From an uncultured Clostridium sp. (GTDB taxonomy: Bacteria > Bacillota > Clostridia > TANB77 > CAG-508), in assembly GCA_900553015.1 (NCBI GenBank), contig USBY01000003.1, forward strand, positions 56,461 to 120,460: a stretch of 64,000 bases of DNA. Direction: 5' to 3'. The translations under genes were made by a program, and so were the position numbers. The notes under the pieces are model-generated. The model saw nothing but the letters and a program-made list of their open reading frames with translations, had not been told where the DNA came from and searched no databases. Position 1 is the first letter of the stretch. Each line of letters starts with the position of its first letter. This document shows, piece after piece, positions 44,095 through 52,732 of the stretch.

Positions 44095-45945
44095 ATGGAA
44101 GGATTTTACCATAGTGTACAGCTACGTGAGAAGAAGAAGGAAGGAGCAAAAGTCAAATTTAATGTACGGATTAGTATGCGTATGTATGGCTGGCTCGATG
44201 AAGTAAAAGTACTTATTATTGGCGATAAAACACAGGAAGTACATTTGGAATATATGAAACAAGAAGATGATGAATATGCCTATTTTGAAAAAGAAATATT
44301 TCTGAACACAAGGGCAATTTATCGGTACAGATTTTCGTTTAGGTCCGAATGGACAAAGTATTATGAAACCAGCTTTTCAAAGCTATCTGTCAATTTTGCA
44401 GCACCTGAATGGGCAAAAGGTGCAACAATGTACCATATAATGCCTGATAGGTTTTGCAGAGATTATAGTTTGCAAATTGAAGAGTTTGGAAAGCGAAAAA
44501 TCCATAAATCTTGGGATGAACTACCACTTGTAGGTCCTGACGAAAATGGTGAGTGGGCTAGAGATTCCTATGGAGGGAATTTTAGAGGAATCGAAAGTAA
44601 ATTGGACTACCTTCAAAAACTGAAAATAGATATTATTTATTTTGGTCCAATATTTACAGCTTCCTCCAACCACAAATATGATGCTGATGATTTTGAAAAG
44701 CTAGACCCTTATTTTGGGAATGAAGAAGACCTTAAGCGTCTATTCGAAGCTCTTCATCGTAAGCATATGAAAGGAATTGTGGATGTAGCCTTTAACCATG
44801 CTGGCAAGGACAGCAAATATTACAATAAGTCTGGGATGTATGAGGAACCAGGTGCCTACCAAGGTCAAAATTCAAGATATTTTCCATTTTTCAAGACTAG
44901 AATTGAGAATGGTAAAATAATTTTTGATTATTGGTGGAATATACCAGACGAAGTAGTCTTCGACAAAGACTCAAAAGAATTCCAAGAATATATATGCGGA
45001 CCAAGAGGAATAATTGCTTGGCTGTTCTCGCTCGGAATAGATGGTATTCGAGTTGATGTAGCAGATGACCTGACTGATTATTTTATCAATCTCATGGCAG
45101 AAGCTTGCAGAAGAAATAAACCAGATTTCCTTATGATACTAGAAGTCTGGAAAAATCCATTCAGAATGAATAGAGGCTATATTTCTGATGGGAAGAGTGC
45201 TCATTCAACTATGAATTACTATCTGATGGCTCCTGTAATGGATTATCTGAATTTGCAAGATGAAGTTTATCTGCAAGAAAAAATCAATGAGGAATTTGAG
45301 GAGTATCCAGATGATACAATTTTTACCGAAATGAATTTTACCTCTACTCATGACATGAGTAGACAGGTAAATCTGTTTGCTGACGAAAGATATTTCAGAG
45401 AGCAAGGAGATGAGCAAAGGGAGTGGCCTTGGAACCTTAAAGATGAATACGACAGGCAATGGCAATCAACATACGTCTTACCAAAAGAGGCGTATAAGAG
45501 AGCCAAGAAAATGTTAAAATTAGAAGATTTCATTTTAACATTTTGGCCGGGGATATTTTCAATTTTCTATGGGGATGAAGTTGGTATTCAGGGATATGGA
45601 AATCTTGCTAACAGGAAATCTTTCCCGTGGAATAGAATTGACAAAGATATCTTGTCATATAAAAGAAAAATGCTGAAGATTCGCAGAAAATATAAATTTT
45701 TGCGAACCGCAGCTACAAATGTCTTGGAACTTACCAAAGACAAATTTGTATTCGAGAGGGTAAATACTAATAAAAAGAATAACCCAGAAGATTACGATAA
45801 AATTATTGTAGTAGTCAATAATGGTTATGCAGATTTACCTTTAGAATACATGAAAATGGAAGGCAGAATAATTGAATCACATAATTATAACAGTACTAAA
45901 AATGTAATTTGCTCTAAAGGGGCAGTTGCAATATTAATTTACTAA
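44095..45945 (+). CDS. Glycoside hydrolase family 13 alpha-amylase/neopullulanase-like enzyme
   Basis: A 616-aa enzyme that cleaves alpha-glucans such as maltodextrin or pullulan fragments. An N-terminal beta domain (about 1-105, CBM34-like position) precedes the barrel. The four GH13 regions are DVAFNHAG (near 230), GIRVDVADD (nucleophile Asp near 320), ILEVWKN (acid/base Glu near 350) and STHDMS (Asp near 420). No signal peptide, so it is intracellular. ATG 44095 follows AAAGGAGATG. Codon use differs from the native genes (CTG, CTC, CGT), with two in-frame CGG codons for Arg (44167 and in YRYRF). Own promoter and terminator, so it looks acquired. Confidence 0.92.
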   Translation: MEGFYHSVQLREKKKEGAKVKFNVRISMRMYGWLDEVKVLIIGDKTQEVHLEYMKQEDDEYAYFEKEIFLNTRAIYRYRFSFRSEWTKYYETSFSKLSVNFAAPEWAKGATMYHIMPDRFCRDYSLQIEEFGKRKIHKSWDELPLVGPDENGEWARDSYGGNFRGIESKLDYLQKLKIDIIYFGPIFTASSNHKYDADDFEKLDPYFGNEEDLKRLFEALHRKHMKGIVDVAFNHAGKDSKYYNKSGMYEEPGAYQGQNSRYFPFFKTRIENGKIIFDYWWNIPDEVVFDKDSKEFQEYICGPRGIIAWLFSLGIDGIRVDVADDLTDYFINLMAEACRRNKPDFLMILEVWKNPFRMNRGYISDGKSAHSTMNYYLMAPVMDYLNLQDEVYLQEKINEEFEEYPDDTIFTEMNFTSTHDMSRQVNLFADERYFREQGDEQREWPWNLKDEYDRQWQSTYVLPKEAYKRAKKMLKLEDFILTFWPGIFSIFYGDEVGIQGYGNLANRKSFPWNRIDKDILSYKRKMLKIRRKYKFLRTAATNVLELTKDKFVFERVNTNKKNNPEDYDKIIVVVNNGYADLPLEYMKMEGRIIESHNYNSTKNVICSKGAVAILIY

Positions 45946-45962
45946 TCTTCTTTCACACCAAG

Positions 45963-46008
45963 AACAGTTGCAGAGTAAAAAAACTCTGCAACTGTTTTCT
46001 TTTTTTAT
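45963..46008 (+). terminator. Terminator of the GH13 gene
   Basis: AACAGTTGCAGAGT (45963-45976) pairs perfectly with ACTCTGCAACTGTT (45983-45996), followed by TTCTTTTTTT. Confidence 0.92.
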
Positions 46009-46025
46009 AAATAATAAATTTAAAA

Positions 46026-46358
46026 TTGACAATAAAATATATAAGTGATTTAAGTGTAATACCATCAACTGCTATAATAACTTATTATTGTTCAAGAATG
46101 AATGTAAGAAAAAGACAATTACTTATAAATTTAGAAGATAATGAATATACAATAAGCTCAGGTGCTATGCAATGGTCTGTTGGTAATGTTGAAGTTGTAG
46201 CAGGTGTTAAAGGAGTCGGAGATTTTTTTGGTAAAGCAATATAGTGTAGTGTTACTAAAGAAAGTGCTGTAAAACCAAAATATAGAGGAATAGGAAAAGT
46301 ATTAATGGTGCCAGTAAGAAATTTAACAACAGCATCAGCTACTTCAATATCTAGATAA
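46026..46358 (+). pseudogene. Decayed AIM24-family gene
   Basis: The frame reads like the N-terminal part of an AIM24 (mitochondrial-biogenesis-like) protein: YTISSGAMQWSVGNVEV, then VAGVKGVGDFFGKAI. An in-frame TAG at 46242-46244 interrupts it, after which SVTKESAVKPKYRGIGKVLM continues in the same frame before the match ends near 46310. The C-terminal half is missing, there is no SD before the TTG at 46026, and no promoter is evident. I call it a remnant; the family match is from memory of its motifs. Confidence 0.7.
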
Positions 46359-46371
46359 TGTAAAAATAAAA

Positions 46372-46402
46372 AAACTTCGAAAGTATAAAACTTCCGAAGT
46401 AT
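46372..46402 (-). terminator. Terminator of rplM-rpsI
   Basis: On the minus strand ACTTCGGAAGT pairs with ACTTTCGAAGT, followed by a run of seven Ts. Confidence 0.85.
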
Positions 46403-46416
46403 ATATTTGATAAATA

Positions 46417-46821
46417 TTATCTCTTTGAGAATTGTGGAGCTTTTCTAGCTTTTTTAAGACCATATTTCTTTCTTTCCTTCATACGAGGATCTCTTGTTAA
46501 GAAACCGTTTGATTTTAAAGCTGGTCTGTATTCTGAATTAGCTTCATTTAAAGCTCTAGCTATACCATGTCTTATAGCTCCTGCTTGACCTGTAAATCCT
46601 CCACCTTGAACTTTACAAATAACATCAAATTTATCTGCTGTATTTGTTACGTTTAAAGGTTGTTTTACAATATATTTTAATGTTTCTAAACCAAAATATT
46701 CATCTAAATTTTTTCCGTTTACTGTTATATTTCCTTTTCCTTCAACTAATCTAACTCTAGCTATTGCATTTTTTCTTCTACCTGTTCCATAGAACATTAT
46801 TTTTTCTCCTGCCTTTGCCAT
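46417..46821 (-). CDS. rpsI: 30S ribosomal protein S9
   Basis: S9 reaches the P site with its basic tail, here ending QFSKR. The 134 aa contain [15 protein letters not shown] and [26 protein letters not shown] precedes the ATG. It follows rplM after about 50 bases in the usual pair. Confidence 0.97.
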   Translation of the reverse strand: MAKAGEKIMFYGTGRRKNAIARVRLVEGKGNITVNGKNLDEYFGLETLKYIVKQPLNVTNTADKFDVICKVQGGGFTGQAGAIRHGIARALNEANSEYRPALKSNGFLTRDPRMKERKKYGLKKARKAPQFSKR

Positions 46822-46870
46822 TTAAAAATTCCTCCTTAATTTTTTAAGGGATATACCCTATAATTCTATA

Positions 46871-47305
46871 TTAGAAATTCCATATTTCTGGTTTTTGAGC
46901 CATGTTTTCATGTTCGCTACCAGCATATACTCTTAATTTCTTTAACATTTTTCTTCCTAAAGAATTGTGTGGAAGCATCCCTTTAACAGCAATCATCATT
47001 GCTCTTTCTGGTTTTTCTGCCATCATAACTCTTGCAGAAGTTTCTTTTAATCCTCCTGGATATCCAGAATGACGTCTATAGAATTTTTGATCTAATTTTT
47101 TTCCTGTAAATGTTGCTTCTGAACAGTTTATTATAATTACGTGATCACCAACATCTAAGTTTGGTGTATAAGTTGGTTTGTGTTTTCCTCTTAATAATCT
47201 TGCAGCCTCTGTTGCAACTCTACCAACTGGTTTATTTGCTGCATCTAAAATATACCATTTACTTTCGATTTCATTTCCTTTTACACTATATGTAGTATTA
47301 TTCAT
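46871..47305 (-). CDS. rplM: 50S ribosomal protein L13
   Basis: L13 is an early-assembling 23S rRNA-binding protein. The 144 aa show [35 protein letters not shown] and [13 protein letters not shown] start at ATG 47305 after GGAGGG, rather than the ATG six codons upstream that overlaps that SD. Confidence 0.96.
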   Translation of the reverse strand: MNNTTYSVKGNEIESKWYILDAANKPVGRVATEAARLLRGKHKPTYTPNLDVGDHVIIINCSEATFTGKKLDQKFYRRHSGYPGGLKETSARVMMAEKPERAMMIAVKGMLPHNSLGRKMLKKLRVYAGSEHENMAQKPEIWNF

Positions 47306-47340
47306 GGTAAAATTACCCTCCATTCAAATTTTTAATTTAT

Positions 47341-47390
47341 ATAATAAGCTTTAAATATATAAACTACCGGGGAGAGGCTTATATAATTAT
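47341..47390 (-). ncRNA. Possible L13 leader (r-protein autoregulatory RNA)
   Basis: On the minus strand TATAAGC and GCTTATTAT enclose a C-rich, then AU-rich loop (CTCTCCCCGGTAG) between promoter and rplM. Position and size fit the Firmicutes L13 leader, which binds L13 to control its operon. The match to the Rfam model is not tested. Confidence 0.35.
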
Positions 47391-47435
47391 TACTTATTGA
47401 CTATTTTAAGGCTAATTCATAAAATTAGCATAATA

Positions 47436-47464
47436 ATTTTAATACAAGAACCCTAAAAAGTCAA
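47436..47464 (-). promoter_or_regulatory. rplM-rpsI promoter
   Basis: On the minus strand TTGACT (47464-47459), 17 nt, TAAAAT (47441-47436). Confidence 0.7.
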
Positions 47465-47514
47465 GGTTTTTTGAAAGAAAATCAAAAAAATCCAATGATA
47501 TAAGTAAATTAGAG

Positions 47515-47543
47515 TTGAATAAATTATGTAAAACTAGTATAAT
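47515..47543 (+). promoter_or_regulatory. Promoter of the 47588 cassette gene
   Basis: TTGAAT (47515-47520), 17 nt, TATAAT (47538-47543). The spacer carries ATTATGTAAA (47523-47532). Confidence 0.75.
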
Positions 47544-47587
47544 AATAGTTAGCTATCAAAAAAGTTGACAAGGGGAGGACATAACAC

Positions 47588-48094
47588 ATGAGGGAAATCA
47601 TTGTTAAAAATGGCAAAGTATTTTTCAAAGATGAATTACAACAAGAGAAAGGAGAATTTCCAAAACCCGAGATGTCTTTGCGGCATATCCAGGTAGATAA
47701 GCAAGGATTAAATGCTTACCTAGAGGATATAAACAACAAAGATATAAAATTCATAAGCATGAGTGCCAAGATTTTTGGGAAAGAAGGCACTTATGACATT
47801 TTAATTAAAGAAGCACAATTACCTTCAAAAGTCGGAGTAAACCTAGAAGGACTTAATGTAAAGAAGAAACTTCGAGAATCTACAGGTTTAAAAGCAACTA
47901 TTCATTTAGAAGAAGGCGTATTTCTTGCCCTGACGGGAAAGAAGATGCAACCCGGAGATTTCTTTTTCGAAAAAGTTTTAGTAGACGGGCAAATCATAGA
48001 AATGCCAATAAATGTCGAAAGAGTAATTGATGGGCTAGATGGCCTTTATCAGATTGTGATCGATAGAGATGGAGATTGGGGGTATAATGTGTGA
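47588..48094 (+). CDS. Unrecognised 168-aa protein
   Basis: A soluble protein with many short beta-type segments and several Gly-Asp turns (KKMQPGDFFFEKVLVDGQ near 117, DRDGDWGYNV at the end). No signal peptide or membrane segment; no family recognised. GGGGAGG lies before the ATG at slightly long spacing. Codon use is mixed, with one in-frame CGG (SLRH). It is monocistronic with its own promoter and terminator, next to a similar unit at 48279. Confidence 0.75.
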   Translation: MREIIVKNGKVFFKDELQQEKGEFPKPEMSLRHIQVDKQGLNAYLEDINNKDIKFISMSAKIFGKEGTYDILIKEAQLPSKVGVNLEGLNVKKKLRESTGLKATIHLEEGVFLALTGKKMQPGDFFFEKVLVDGQIIEMPINVERVIDGLDGLYQIVIDRDGDWGYNV

Positions 48095-48100
48095 GCAAAG

Positions 48101-48130
48101 GGCGCTGATGTAAAGCGCCTTTTTGCTTTT
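48101..48130 (+). terminator. Terminator of the 47588 gene
   Basis: GGCGCT (48101-48106) pairs with AGCGCC (48114-48119), followed by TTTTTGCTTTT. Confidence 0.85.
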
Positions 48131-48189
48131 TAAAGTAAAACGTATTGTTTAAAATGTAAAATGATTGATAGTCAAAATAGTGACCAATA

Positions 48190-48219
48190 TTGCCATAATT
48201 ATGTAAATTGTGATATAAT
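48190..48219 (+). promoter_or_regulatory. Promoter of the 48279 cassette gene
   Basis: TTGCCA (48190-48195), 18 nt, TATAAT (48214-48219). The spacer carries ATTATGTAAA (48198-48207). Confidence 0.7.
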
Positions 48220-48278
48220 GGAAATGTAGCGAAAATGTTAAAGATTCATAAATTATTAAAAAGGAGGAGTATAATAGT

Positions 48279-49028
48279 ATGAATCGAGAACTGGTAACGG
48301 GGCGGTATGATGCCAAACTGGTAAAAGAAAAGGAAAAAGAATTGAAACTGATTTCAACTGAACCAGTGACTTTCAGTCAGTGGGCACGATTTCTAGCATT
48401 CAAGACAGAAAGGCTCACTATCGAAGATAGTGACTTTATCTTTGTGGCGAGTAGCTCATTATTCTGCATTAAAAAACCGTACAGGAAGATGCCAATAATA
48501 GTCTACAGGCAAGATGGAGATGCACATGCATTTCTTCCGGCACAGCCTACAATAGAATTTATAGCTACTGGAGATGGTGCCGGAAATAAAGAAAATTTTT
48601 ATTACGTTGTTTCTACAGAGGGACACGTAGGATATGTTGTCAAATATAATCCGGAATGGGATGAGATCAAAGGACCTGAAATTATTGGAAATAATCCGAT
48701 GAAAGCATCCTGTGTGGATGAACTCTATCTCAAAGAGAGAGATTTTGTTTTTCAGGCAGGACGAAGGCTGAGAACCGGTGATTATTGCTGCAGTAAAAAT
48801 TCAGGACTGATAGAGAAAGCACAAACGCTTTTTGGAAAAGCAAAAGGTGGAAGGGAAGTAAATATCCCCGAAGCTTTGACTGAAAAATCAGGTGAGCTCT
48901 GTACTGAACCGGTATCATTTCAGGTGAAAAGTACAAGCCTTCAAAAAGGAGTGCAGACAATCTATACGACTGATGGTCGAACTGGATACAACATCATTAA
49001 CAGGAACGATGCAGGTTTCCTTTTCTAA
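48279..49028 (+). CDS. Unrecognised 249-aa protein
   Basis: A soluble protein with no signal peptide. Two similar-sounding segments, TEGHVGYVVKYN near 110-121 and TDGRTGYNIINR near 232-243, suggest an internal repeat, each preceded by a beta strand (FYYVVS, QTIYT). Several Cys lie near 149-168. No family recognised. AAAGGAGG precedes the ATG. Codons CTG, CCG, CGA and an in-frame CGG (residue 9) are unlike native genes. Own promoter and strong terminator. Confidence 0.75.
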   Translation: MNRELVTGRYDAKLVKEKEKELKLISTEPVTFSQWARFLAFKTERLTIEDSDFIFVASSSLFCIKKPYRKMPIIVYRQDGDAHAFLPAQPTIEFIATGDGAGNKENFYYVVSTEGHVGYVVKYNPEWDEIKGPEIIGNNPMKASCVDELYLKERDFVFQAGRRLRTGDYCCSKNSGLIEKAQTLFGKAKGGREVNIPEALTEKSGELCTEPVSFQVKSTSLQKGVQTIYTTDGRTGYNIINRNDAGFLF

Positions 49029-49044
49029 TTTCTAACCAGCTACA

Positions 49045-49088
49045 AACCCACTAATCAATAATCGAATTATTGATTGGTGGGTTTTCTT
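49045..49088 (+). terminator. Terminator of the 48279 gene
   Basis: AACCCACTAATCAATAAT (49045-49062) pairs with ATTATTGATTGGTGGGTT (49066-49083), followed by TTCTTG. Confidence 0.9.
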
Positions 49089-49128
49089 GTTATAATAAAA
49101 ACAGTACTAATAAATCACATTTTAGACA

Positions 49129-49157
49129 TTGTAATTTACTACCAAATACTATATAAT
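49129..49157 (+). promoter_or_regulatory. topB promoter
   Basis: TTGTAA (49129-49134), 17 nt, TATAAT (49152-49157). Confidence 0.65.
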
Positions 49158-49180
49158 TAAACAGCAGTAAGGAGAGTACA

Positions 49181-51088
49181 ATGGATAAAAATATACTAAT
49201 AACAGAAAAGCCATCTGTAGCTATGCAAATGGCAAAAGCGTTAAAAATAAATACTACAAGAAAAGATGGATATTTGGAAAGTAATGAATGGATAGTAACA
49301 TGGTGTGTAGGACATCTAGTAACAATGAGTTATCCAGAAAAATATGATGAAAAATTAAAATTCTGGAGATTAGATACACTACCATTTATACCAAAGGAAT
49401 GGAAATATGAAGTTATTCCAAATGTACAAAAACAATTTAATATAATAAAAGAATTATTAAATAGAGAAGATGTTAAAACTATATATGTAAGCACCGACTC
49501 TGGGCGTGAAGGGGAATATATATATCGTTTAGTAGATCAAATGATACATCCAGAGGGAAAAAATAAAAAAAGAGTATGGATAGATTCACAAACAGAGGAA
49601 GAAGTAATAAAAGGAATAAAAAATGCAAAAGACTTATCAGAATATGATAGTCTATCAGATGCAGCATATTTAAGAGCAAAAGAAGATTATTTAATAGGAA
49701 TTAACTTCTCAAGATTACTTTCAATTATTTATGGCAGAAAATTAGCAAAAGAAATAAATGAAGATAAAGCATCTATTTCAGTAGGAAGAGTTATGACATG
49801 TGTACTTGGAATGGTAGTTTCAAGAGAAAGAGAAATACGAAATTTTGTTAAAACTAAATATTATAAAATAATAGGAAAAATTGGAGATGAAAAATCTAAT
49901 TTTGAAGCGGAATGGAAAGTAACTGAAGATTCAAAATTGTATAATTCCAACAAATTATACAATGATAATGGATTCAAAAAATTAGATGACGCAAAAGCTT
50001 TTATTTTATCATTAAAAGATAAAGAGGCAATTGTAAAAGAAGTTAAGAAAAGTAAACAAAAAGAAAATCCACCATTATTATTTAATTTAGCAGAAATTCA
50101 AAATGAGTGTACAAAAAGATTCAAAATAAAGCCTGATGAAACACTAGAAATTATACAAAACTTATATGAAAATAAATTAGTAACATATCCAAGAACAGAT
50201 GCGAGAGTTCTTTCAACTGCAGTTGCAAAAGAAATTACGAAAAACTTAAATGGAATTACTAAAGGGTTTAAAAATGAAGAAATCCAAGGCTATTTAAAAA
50301 AGATGATTGACGAGAAATATTCTACTAATTTAATAAAAACAAAATATGTAAATGACAGTAAAATAACAGATCATTATGCAATAATTCCAACTGGGCAAGG
50401 GTATGATAATTATGATAAGTTACCAAAATTACAAAAAGACATTTATGAATTAATCGTAAAAAGGTTTTTAGCAATATTTTATCCTGCTGCAGAATATAGC
50501 AAAGTTTCAGTAACTATAGATATAGATAAAGAATCTTTTTTTGCAAATGGTAAAGTTTGTACCAAAGAAGGGTATCTAGAAATATTAAAACCAACTAAAG
50601 CCAAGAATTCAGAAGATAATGACATCTCGATTTTGACAACCTTAAAGAAAAATTCGAAAATCAATGTGCAAAATTTTGAAACAAAAGATGCAGAAACTTC
50701 ACCACCTTCAAGATACAATTCTGGGTCAATAATACTTGCTATGGAAAATGCCGGAAAATTAATTGAAGATGAGGAATTAAGAGAACAAATAAAAGGTGCA
50801 GGAATAGGGACAAGTGCAACAAGAGCAGAAATTATAAAAAAACTGGAAAAAATAAAATATATTGCAATAAATTCAAAAACACAAATAATAACACCTACTA
50901 ATAAGGGTGAAGCAATTTATGATATTGTAAATTACTCTATGCCGGATATGTTAAATCCAAAATTAACAGCAAGTTGGGAAAAAGGCTTAGATATGGTTGC
51001 TAAAAAAGAAATAAAATCTGATGAATTTACAATGAAATTAGAAAAATATATAAAATCTAAATTTGATAAATTAGTTATTAAAATGTAA
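49181..51088 (+). CDS. topB: Type IA DNA topoisomerase, TopB (topoisomerase III) type
   Basis: A decatenating type IA topoisomerase. The Toprim start is ILITEKPSVAMQMAKAL, the metal motif DSGREGEYIYR is near residue 106, and the catalytic Tyr (about 336) lies in VTYPRTDAR. GIGTSATRAEII near 550 is typical of the TopB group. The 635 aa lack zinc ribbons, unlike topA at 20356. GGAGAG precedes the ATG. It heads a co-directional run of four genes (HD, patatin, fprA). Confidence 0.93.
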   Translation: MDKNILITEKPSVAMQMAKALKINTTRKDGYLESNEWIVTWCVGHLVTMSYPEKYDEKLKFWRLDTLPFIPKEWKYEVIPNVQKQFNIIKELLNREDVKTIYVSTDSGREGEYIYRLVDQMIHPEGKNKKRVWIDSQTEEEVIKGIKNAKDLSEYDSLSDAAYLRAKEDYLIGINFSRLLSIIYGRKLAKEINEDKASISVGRVMTCVLGMVVSREREIRNFVKTKYYKIIGKIGDEKSNFEAEWKVTEDSKLYNSNKLYNDNGFKKLDDAKAFILSLKDKEAIVKEVKKSKQKENPPLLFNLAEIQNECTKRFKIKPDETLEIIQNLYENKLVTYPRTDARVLSTAVAKEITKNLNGITKGFKNEEIQGYLKKMIDEKYSTNLIKTKYVNDSKITDHYAIIPTGQGYDNYDKLPKLQKDIYELIVKRFLAIFYPAAEYSKVSVTIDIDKESFFANGKVCTKEGYLEILKPTKAKNSEDNDISILTTLKKNSKINVQNFETKDAETSPPSRYNSGSIILAMENAGKLIEDEELREQIKGAGIGTSATRAEIIKKLEKIKYIAINSKTQIITPTNKGEAIYDIVNYSMPDMLNPKLTASWEKGLDMVAKKEIKSDEFTMKLEKYIKSKFDKLVIKM

Positions 51089-51100
51089 AGGAAGAACAAA

Positions 51101-51874
51101 ATGATAAATATCGATAATGCGAAAGAAGAATTTATTAGATATAGAAATTTATTCGATAAAGACAATGCAAATATAGAACGCAAATATATTCATACAATAA
51201 ATGTAATGAATTTAAGTGAAACAATAGCTAAAAGTTTAAATTTAAACGAAGAAGAAATAAAACTTTCAAAACTTATTGCACTTTTACATGATATTGCAAG
51301 ATTTGAAGAATATAAAGCAGTAAAAAAAGAAACTACATTTGTAAATTTTGAAACATATGACCATGCAAGTAGAGGTGTAGAAATCTTAAAAGAAAATAAT
51401 TTTATAAGAAAGTTTATACAAGAGAATAAATATGATGATATAATATATGTAGCAATTAGAAATCATAACAAAAATAAGATAGAAGATAATTTAACAGAAG
51501 AAAAAATATTATATTGTAAAATTCTAAGAGATGCAGACAAATTAGATATTTTAAGATTGTCAGCAACAACATATTGGAAAAATGAAACTGAAAAAGTAGA
51601 GACAGCAATGATAAATAAAGAAATGCTAACAGAATTTTGTAATCATCATACTATAGATACATCAAAGATAACTGAAAACACACAATTAGATAAGTTAGTA
51701 AAAGTTATTGCATTTATCTATGATTTACAATATAAAAAAAGTTTTGAAATATTAAAAGAAAAAGATTATTTTAATAAAATAATTGATAAATTTGATTTTA
51801 AAGAAAAGCAAACTAAACAAAGTATTTTAGATATGAAGAAAATTGGAAATGAATTTATAAATTCTAAGATATAA
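51101..51874 (+). CDS. HD-domain metal-dependent phosphohydrolase
   Basis: A 257-aa helical protein. The HD pair lies in LLHDIARFEEY near residue 63, with an upstream His in KYIHTINVM near 28 and later acid residues in LRDADKLDILR near 145, the usual order of metal ligands. Such proteins hydrolyse nucleotides or other phosphates; the substrate is unknown. AAGGAAG precedes the ATG, 12 bases after topB. Confidence 0.85.
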   Translation: MINIDNAKEEFIRYRNLFDKDNANIERKYIHTINVMNLSETIAKSLNLNEEEIKLSKLIALLHDIARFEEYKAVKKETTFVNFETYDHASRGVEILKENNFIRKFIQENKYDDIIYVAIRNHNKNKIEDNLTEEKILYCKILRDADKLDILRLSATTYWKNETEKVETAMINKEMLTEFCNHHTIDTSKITENTQLDKLVKVIAFIYDLQYKKSFEILKEKDYFNKIIDKFDFKEKQTKQSILDMKKIGNEFINSKI

Positions 51875-51888
51875 ATGGTGGTGATTAA

Positions 51889-52731
51889 ATGAAATTAGGA
51901 TTAGCTATGTCTGGTGGAGGAATAAAAGGTGCTGCACATATAGGTGTAATACAGGCCTTGCAAGAAGAAAATATAAAAGTAGATATTGTAGGCGGTACAA
52001 GCATAGGAAGTATTGTGGCAGCTCTTTATGCAATGGAATATACTCCAAACGAAATGCTTAAATTATTTAATTACTTTTCAAAGTTGATATTTAAAAATAG
52101 TGCAATGTATACAGATCCTAGAGGGAAAAAATTGCTAAGTATACAAGCAGGCGGGTTGTATTCTGGAGAAAATATTGCATTTGCAATAGAAGAGGCTGGA
52201 AAATATAAAAAGATAAAAAAATTGAAAGATTTAAAAGTTCCAATAGTTATTCCAGCAGTTGATTTAAGAGATTCAGAAAAATATGTTTTTACAAATATGG
52301 AAAAAATTAATGATAAATATTTAAATAAAGCAGATATATCTGTAGCGGTAAGAGCAAGTTCATCATATCCAGCTATTTTTGCACCATGTATTTATAATAA
52401 ACATAAATTTGTAGATGGTGGAATACTGGATAATATACCTGTTGAAGAAGTTAAAAAAATAGGGGCAGATAAAGTTATTGCTGTAAGATTTAAATTAAAT
52501 AAGACATCAAGAACAATCGGCTTAAGATCTACTTTAAATAAAGCAATAGATATAATGTTTTCAAAGATTGAAGGAGAAGAAGTAAAAAAAGCAGATTATG
52601 TAATAGAAATCGATACACAAGATGTAAATCCGTTTGATTTTAAACAATCTAATAAATGTTATAAATACGGATATTTACAAGCAAAAAAGGAAATAGATAA
52701 TATTAAAAAAATGATATATAAGGAGGATTAA
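51889..52731 (+). CDS. Patatin-like phospholipase
   Basis: A 280-aa serine acyl hydrolase of the bacterial patatin type. The oxyanion loop SGGGIKGAAH is at residues 8-17, the nucleophile Ser lies in GTSIGS near 37, and the catalytic Asp in VDGGILDN near 178. No signal peptide, so it acts inside, probably on membrane lipids or acyl esters. GGTGGTG precedes the ATG. It lies between the HD gene and fprA with tiny gaps. Confidence 0.9.
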   Translation: MKLGLAMSGGGIKGAAHIGVIQALQEENIKVDIVGGTSIGSIVAALYAMEYTPNEMLKLFNYFSKLIFKNSAMYTDPRGKKLLSIQAGGLYSGENIAFAIEEAGKYKKIKKLKDLKVPIVIPAVDLRDSEKYVFTNMEKINDKYLNKADISVAVRASSSYPAIFAPCIYNKHKFVDGGILDNIPVEEVKKIGADKVIAVRFKLNKTSRTIGLRSTLNKAIDIMFSKIEGEEVKKADYVIEIDTQDVNPFDFKQSNKCYKYGYLQAKKEIDNIKKMIYKED

Positions 52732-52732
52732 T

